Shown here: positions 60,606 to 64,000 of the stretch, in pieces | Layout: each line of letters starts with the position of its first letter | How positions within the stretch are numbered: the stretch's first letter is position 1 | DNA from: Synechococcus sp. PCC 7502 | GTDB lineage: Bacteria > Cyanobacteriota > Cyanobacteriia > Pseudanabaenales > Pseudanabaenaceae | DNA: 64,000 nt | Direction: 5' to 3' | Assembly: GCF_000317085.1 (NCBI RefSeq) | Contig: NC_019702.1 | Span: 186,001-250,000 of the forward strand | Made by a program: the position numbers and the translations under genes | Notes under the pieces: model-generated | What the model was told of the DNA's origin: nothing | The model's database searches: none | The model's input: only the letters and a program-made list of their open reading frames with translations

Positions 60606-62615
60606 ATGAGTAATTTTGTTACAGTTGAGCAGGTTGAAAAAGTTTTCCCCTTGGGCGGTGGGAAAGAATATATTGCCCTTAAAGGTATCGACCTTCAAAT
60701 AAAGAAAGGTGAATTTATATCCCTAATTGGTCACTCTGGCTGTGGTAAATCCACTTTGCTTAATATGATTGCAGGTTTAGATTTGCCAACAGGTGGAATT
60801 GTCATGCTGGAAGATGAGCGGGTATCTCGTCCAGGGCCCGATCGCATGGTTGTTTTTCAAAACTATTCACTGTTACCTTGGCTGACGGTGCGCCAGAATA
60901 TTGCCCTAGCAGTTGAGCAGGTATTAGGACATCTATCCCCAGATGAGCAGAAGAGCATTATTGATCACAATATCAAAATGGTGGGACTGAGCCATGCTGC
61001 GGATAAACCACCTGGACAACTTTCGGGAGGGATGAAACAACGGGTAGCGATCGCTAGAGCTTTATCTATTCGTCCTAAGTTATTACTGCTAGATGAGCCA
61101 TTTGGGGCTTTGGATGCTCTCACTAGAGGTAATCTGCAAGAGAAATTAATGGAGATTTGCGAAGAGAATCAGGTCACAGCAATTATGGTTACCCATGATG
61201 TGGATGAGGCTTTATTACTGAGCGATCGCGTAGTGATGTTAACCAATGGACCAGAATCCCATATTGGGCAAATTATGGAAGTTAATATTCCCCGCCCTCG
61301 TCACCGCTTGGAAGTTGTGAATCATCCCAGCTATTACAGTATGCGCAGTGAGATCATTTATTTTCTGAATCAGCAAAAAAAGGATAAGAAGTTTAAATCT
61401 AGAAGTAAAACGATCACTAGCCGCTATGGTTTAGAAAAAGTAAACCTTGAAATCGGGTTTGTACCTTTGACTGCCTGTGCGCCCTTGGCGATCGCTAAGG
61501 AAAAAGGATTCTTTGCTAAACATGGTTTGGATGAAGTGAACTTAGTGCGGGAACCCAGTTGGCGGGGAATTACCGACGATCTAGTCAGGGGCTATCTTGA
61601 TGCTGCCCAAGTCCCAGCAGGAATGCCTCTGTGGCTTACCCTTGGCGGTCGAGAAGGCAAACCTGTCCCCATGACCACTTCTCTTACTCTTACCCGTAAT
61701 GGCAATGGCATCACTCTAGGCAAGCAGTTTTATGATCAAGGCGTATTTTCCTTAAATGATTTTAAGCAATCTCTTTTGCAAACCCGCGATCGTGTTCATA
61801 CTTTGGGCATGGTACATCCTTCCTCTTTGCATAATCTTTTATTACGGTATTGGTTAGCTGCAGGTGGGATTCATCCCGATCACGATGTCATCCTCACAAC
61901 TATTCCCCCCGCCCAAATGGTTGCCAATCTTAAAGCTGGAAATATTGATGGGTACTGTGTGGGAGAACCTTGGAATATTCGTGCTGCCACTGAAGGCATC
62001 GGCTATACAATTGCCACGGATTTAGAAGTTTGGCTAGGACATCCGGGTAAGGTGCTAGGAGTTAGAGAAGATTGGGCATTGGCATATCCAAATACCCATC
62101 TAGCTTTAATTAAAGCCCTACTGGAAGCCTGTGAGTATTGCGCCGAGCCTGAAAATGCTGAAGAAATTCGCCAAATTCTGTGCCGTCCTGAATATGTAGA
62201 TACTGAACCTAAATATATCAATATCGGTGATCCAGACCTCTATACCTGTGCGATCGATCAGCCCCTGCGCCAATATGCCCATCATGAGTTTTATGGCACC
62301 GGCATTAATCGTCCTAGCCGTACGGAGCAACTTTGGATTATGACCCAGATGGCACGATGGGCAACGGTTCCTTTTCCCCGAAATTGGGTAGAGATATTAG
62401 AGAGAATCTGCAATGTTTCCGCTTTTAGTACAGCCGCTAGGGAACTGGGAATGCTAGAAATAGGCTACAAACGCCCACCGATTCAGCTTTTTGATGGCAC
62501 TATTTTTAATACTGATGACCCCATTGGCTATCTTAACGATCTAGAGATCAAAAGTGATATTCATATTGCTGATGTAATTCTGGATGCGCCTAAAATCTTC
62601 AAGGTAGCCTCTTAA
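60606..62615 (+). CDS. cmpC: Bicarbonate ABC transporter ATPase CmpC (ATPase fused to CmpA-like domain)
   Basis: The 669-residue protein is a fusion. Residues about 1-255 form an ABC ATPase with Walker A GHSGCGKST, signature LSGGMKQR and Walker B LLLLDEPFGALDALT; residues about 280-660 form a CmpA/NrtA-like ligand-binding domain ([26 protein letters not shown]). In NrtC, the C-terminal domain inhibits transport when substrate accumulates inside the cell, so a regulatory role for cytosolic anion (bicarbonate or nitrate) is likely here. It works with cmpD as a heterodimer of ATPases. Confidence 0.95.
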   Translation: MSNFVTVEQVEKVFPLGGGKEYIALKGIDLQIKKGEFISLIGHSGCGKSTLLNMIAGLDLPTGGIVMLEDERVSRPGPDRMVVFQNYSLLPWLTVRQNIALAVEQVLGHLSPDEQKSIIDHNIKMVGLSHAADKPPGQLSGGMKQRVAIARALSIRPKLLLLDEPFGALDALTRGNLQEKLMEICEENQVTAIMVTHDVDEALLLSDRVVMLTNGPESHIGQIMEVNIPRPRHRLEVVNHPSYYSMRSEIIYFLNQQKKDKKFKSRSKTITSRYGLEKVNLEIGFVPLTACAPLAIAKEKGFFAKHGLDEVNLVREPSWRGITDDLVRGYLDAAQVPAGMPLWLTLGGREGKPVPMTTSLTLTRNGNGITLGKQFYDQGVFSLNDFKQSLLQTRDRVHTLGMVHPSSLHNLLLRYWLAAGGIHPDHDVILTTIPPAQMVANLKAGNIDGYCVGEPWNIRAATEGIGYTIATDLEVWLGHPGKVLGVREDWALAYPNTHLALIKALLEACEYCAEPENAEEIRQILCRPEYVDTEPKYINIGDPDLYTCAIDQPLRQYAHHEFYGTGINRPSRTEQLWIMTQMARWATVPFPRNWVEILERICNVSAFSTAARELGMLEIGYKRPPIQLFDGTIFNTDDPIGYLNDLEIKSDIHIADVILDAPKIFKVAS

Positions 62616-62649
62616 ATCTATTCTTAAAATCCATAAATAATTAAAAAAT

Positions 62650-63510
62650 ATGCAAGTAATTTCCACCAATCAGACTGACATACCAGCATCTGGGAATTCC
62701 CATCCACTCCCGCCTAAGGAACCATTTTTAACAATTACGGATGTCTCCAAAATTTATCCCACCTCTCAACCAGAGGGATATACCGTCCTTAAGGATGTTA
62801 ATCTAACTGTGTATGAAGGAGAATTCATTTGTCTGATTGGACACTCAGGCTGTGGAAAATCCACCCTATTGAATATGGTTTCTGGCTTTAATAAACCCAC
62901 GCAGGGAGAAGTAAGGCTTCAAAGTAAGCGCATTACTGAGCCAGGACCAGATCGGATGATGGTATTTCAAAACTATGCCCTTCTACCTTGGTTAACAGCC
63001 TTTGAAAATATCCATTTGGGTGTAGATTCCGTTTATCCCCAGAAGTCAAAAGCCGAAAAAGAGAAAATAGTTCGAGATCACCTTGCTTTAGTTGGGTTAA
63101 GTGATGCCGCCGATAAAAAGCCCACACAAATATCGGGAGGAATGAAACAAAGAGTAGCGATCGCCCGTGCTTTAGCTATCCGTCCCCAAGTTTTAATCTT
63201 AGATGAACCCTTTGGTGCATTAGATGCTATTACTAAGGAGGAACTACAAGAAGAACTGCTCAAAATCTGGAACGATTATCGCTGCACGGTATTAATGATT
63301 ACCCATGATATTGATGAGGCTTTATTCTTGGCAGATCGATTGGTGATGATGACTAATGGTCCCGCCGCCGCCATTGGTGAAATCATCGATATTCCTTTTC
63401 CTCGTCCCCGTAACCGCACCAGAATTATGGAAAATCCTGAATATTATGAACTACGAAATTACGCCCTAGACTATCTCTATCGCCGCTTTGCCCATGATGA
63501 TACTGAGTAA
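62650..63510 (+). CDS. cmpD: Bicarbonate ABC transporter ATPase CmpD
   Basis: The 286-residue ATPase has Walker A GHSGCGKST (about residues 61-69), Q-loop VFQNYALLPW, signature ISGGMKQRVAIARAL, Walker B VLILDEPFGALDA and switch His in LMITHDIDEA. It lacks the C-terminal binding domain of CmpC. The start follows cmpC by 34 bases and completes the BCT1 operon. The final part contains PRPRNRT-IMENPEYYELRNYALDYLY as in NrtD/CmpD. Confidence 0.94.
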   Translation: MQVISTNQTDIPASGNSHPLPPKEPFLTITDVSKIYPTSQPEGYTVLKDVNLTVYEGEFICLIGHSGCGKSTLLNMVSGFNKPTQGEVRLQSKRITEPGPDRMMVFQNYALLPWLTAFENIHLGVDSVYPQKSKAEKEKIVRDHLALVGLSDAADKKPTQISGGMKQRVAIARALAIRPQVLILDEPFGALDAITKEELQEELLKIWNDYRCTVLMITHDIDEALFLADRLVMMTNGPAAAIGEIIDIPFPRPRNRTRIMENPEYYELRNYALDYLYRRFAHDDTE

Positions 63511-63535
63511 AATTAAAGGCTAGGCTGGTTTAGCC

Positions 63536-64000
63536 TTAACCAAAATTTGTATCTTGGAGTTTGGCATTACTTAAATCCGCACCATCTAAATTTGCATTAT
63601 CTAAATCCGCATTTTTTAAATTAGTCTCAATCAGCTTGGCGTTTTTCAAATTTGCCCCACGCAGAATGGCACTATCCAAACTGCTATGGGAAAAGTTTAC
63701 TCCCTGCAAGTCGGCATTTTCTAAATTTAGCCCTTGCATTCCTAGCCCTGCAAATAAGCCGTTACGTCCTTTTTTGGTAACTACTAGGTTAAGAATTTTA
63801 GGATTATTTAAATTACTAGTGCCAAGTTTTGACTCATCTAAGCCATAGGTACGATACCAAGAAACCTGATTTAGCTCTGCTTTAGAGAAATTGGCACCCT
63901 TGAGCGTGGCAAAGGTAAAGTTCGCTGCCGTTAAGTTAGCTTCTTGAAAATTGGTGCTTCTAAATGTAGTCAAGTTAATTACTAGCGATCGCAATGGTAA
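63536..64000 (-). CDS. Pentapeptide repeat protein, 5' end outside the window
   Basis: The visible 154 residues come from a frame open to the right edge, so the TTG at 63994 is not the real start. Two blocks of A(N/D)LXX repeats (about residues 15-45 and 95-150 of the visible part) are split by about 45 residues of non-repeat sequence (SWYRTYGLDESKLGTSNLNNPKILNLVVTKKGRNG). It converges on the cmp operon with a 25-base gap. Function unknown. Confidence 0.85.
   Translation of the reverse strand, partial: LPLRSLVINLTTFRSTNFQEANLTAANFTFATLKGANFSKAELNQVSWYRTYGLDESKLGTSNLNNPKILNLVVTKKGRNGLFAGLGMQGLNLENADLQGVNFSHSSLDSAILRGANLKNAKLIETNLKNADLDNANLDGADLSNAKLQDTNFG

Noticed and set aside
56178-63510. 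Reading the operon as nrtABCD (nitrate uptake)
   Set aside because: Segment-by-segment recall favours CmpA for the binding protein, and a porin in the operon fits the cmp locus; no nitrate or nitrite reductase gene is seen.

Overview
The window is cyanobacterial chromosome. It carries photosystem II genes (psbN, psbH), the phycobilisome core-membrane linker apcE, the dark-operative protochlorophyllide reductase subunit chlB, the bicarbonate transporter operon cmpABCD, an arginine dihydrolase/ornithine cyclodeaminase, gas vesicle genes and very many GCGATCGC palindromes (HIP1), often inside coding sequence. The moderately AT-rich composition together with gas vesicles and a four-repeat ApcE suggests a Pseudanabaena-like or related early-branching lineage; that placement is an inference, not a read-out. 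No phage, transposase, integrase or CRISPR array was seen. It reads as core chromosome with mixed housekeeping genes.

Layout. 1-8.4 kb: a TPR protein cut by the left edge, then on the minus strand an AI-2E-type membrane protein, a PstS-like binding protein, a LON-domain protein and a dynamin-like GTPase; on the plus strand two tandem Tic22-like genes and a DJ-1/PfpI protein. 8.4-15 kb: psbN (minus, small) divergent from psbH, tatA-pth-ABC ATPase with overlapping ends, a sugar nucleotidyltransferase, DUF427, DUF1995 and ftsH. 15-23 kb: ilvD, a methyltransferase, the gas vesicle set gvpA-gvpC-gvpN-gvpJ, a YdcF protein and miaB. 23-32.4 kb: a secreted protein with a sorting-signal-like C-terminus, ktrB-ktrA potassium uptake genes, apcE (minus), an orphan two-partner-secretion pore, tRNA-Leu(CAA) and sodB. 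32.6-47.8 kb: mostly plus-strand metabolism and cell envelope (argZ/agrE, anmK, PLPBP, sepF, proC, purM, dapF, a ComM-like ATPase, a PilB/GspE-like ATPase, fabG), plus an unusual pair: a degenerate cyclase-fold protein followed after 2 bases by a pentapeptide repeat protein. 47.8-64 kb: chlB (minus), a sulfate transporter cluster (sbpA, NIL-domain gene, cysT, cysW, with no cysA), a GT39 glycosyltransferase, a peptidoglycan amidase, the cmp operon (cmpA, porin, cmpB, cmpC, cmpD) and a pentapeptide repeat gene cut by the right edge.

How the genes work together. The strongest functional units are high-affinity bicarbonate uptake with its own outer-membrane porin, sulfate uptake, potassium uptake, and gas vesicle shell formation. 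In three of these units a stem-loop lies directly after the gene whose product is needed in excess: gvpA, sbpA, and the porin in the cmp operon. This suggests partial termination or RNA processing as a common way of setting subunit ratios. The least explained material is the degenerate cyclase/helical-repeat protein at 40041-41759 and the C-terminal extension of GvpC.
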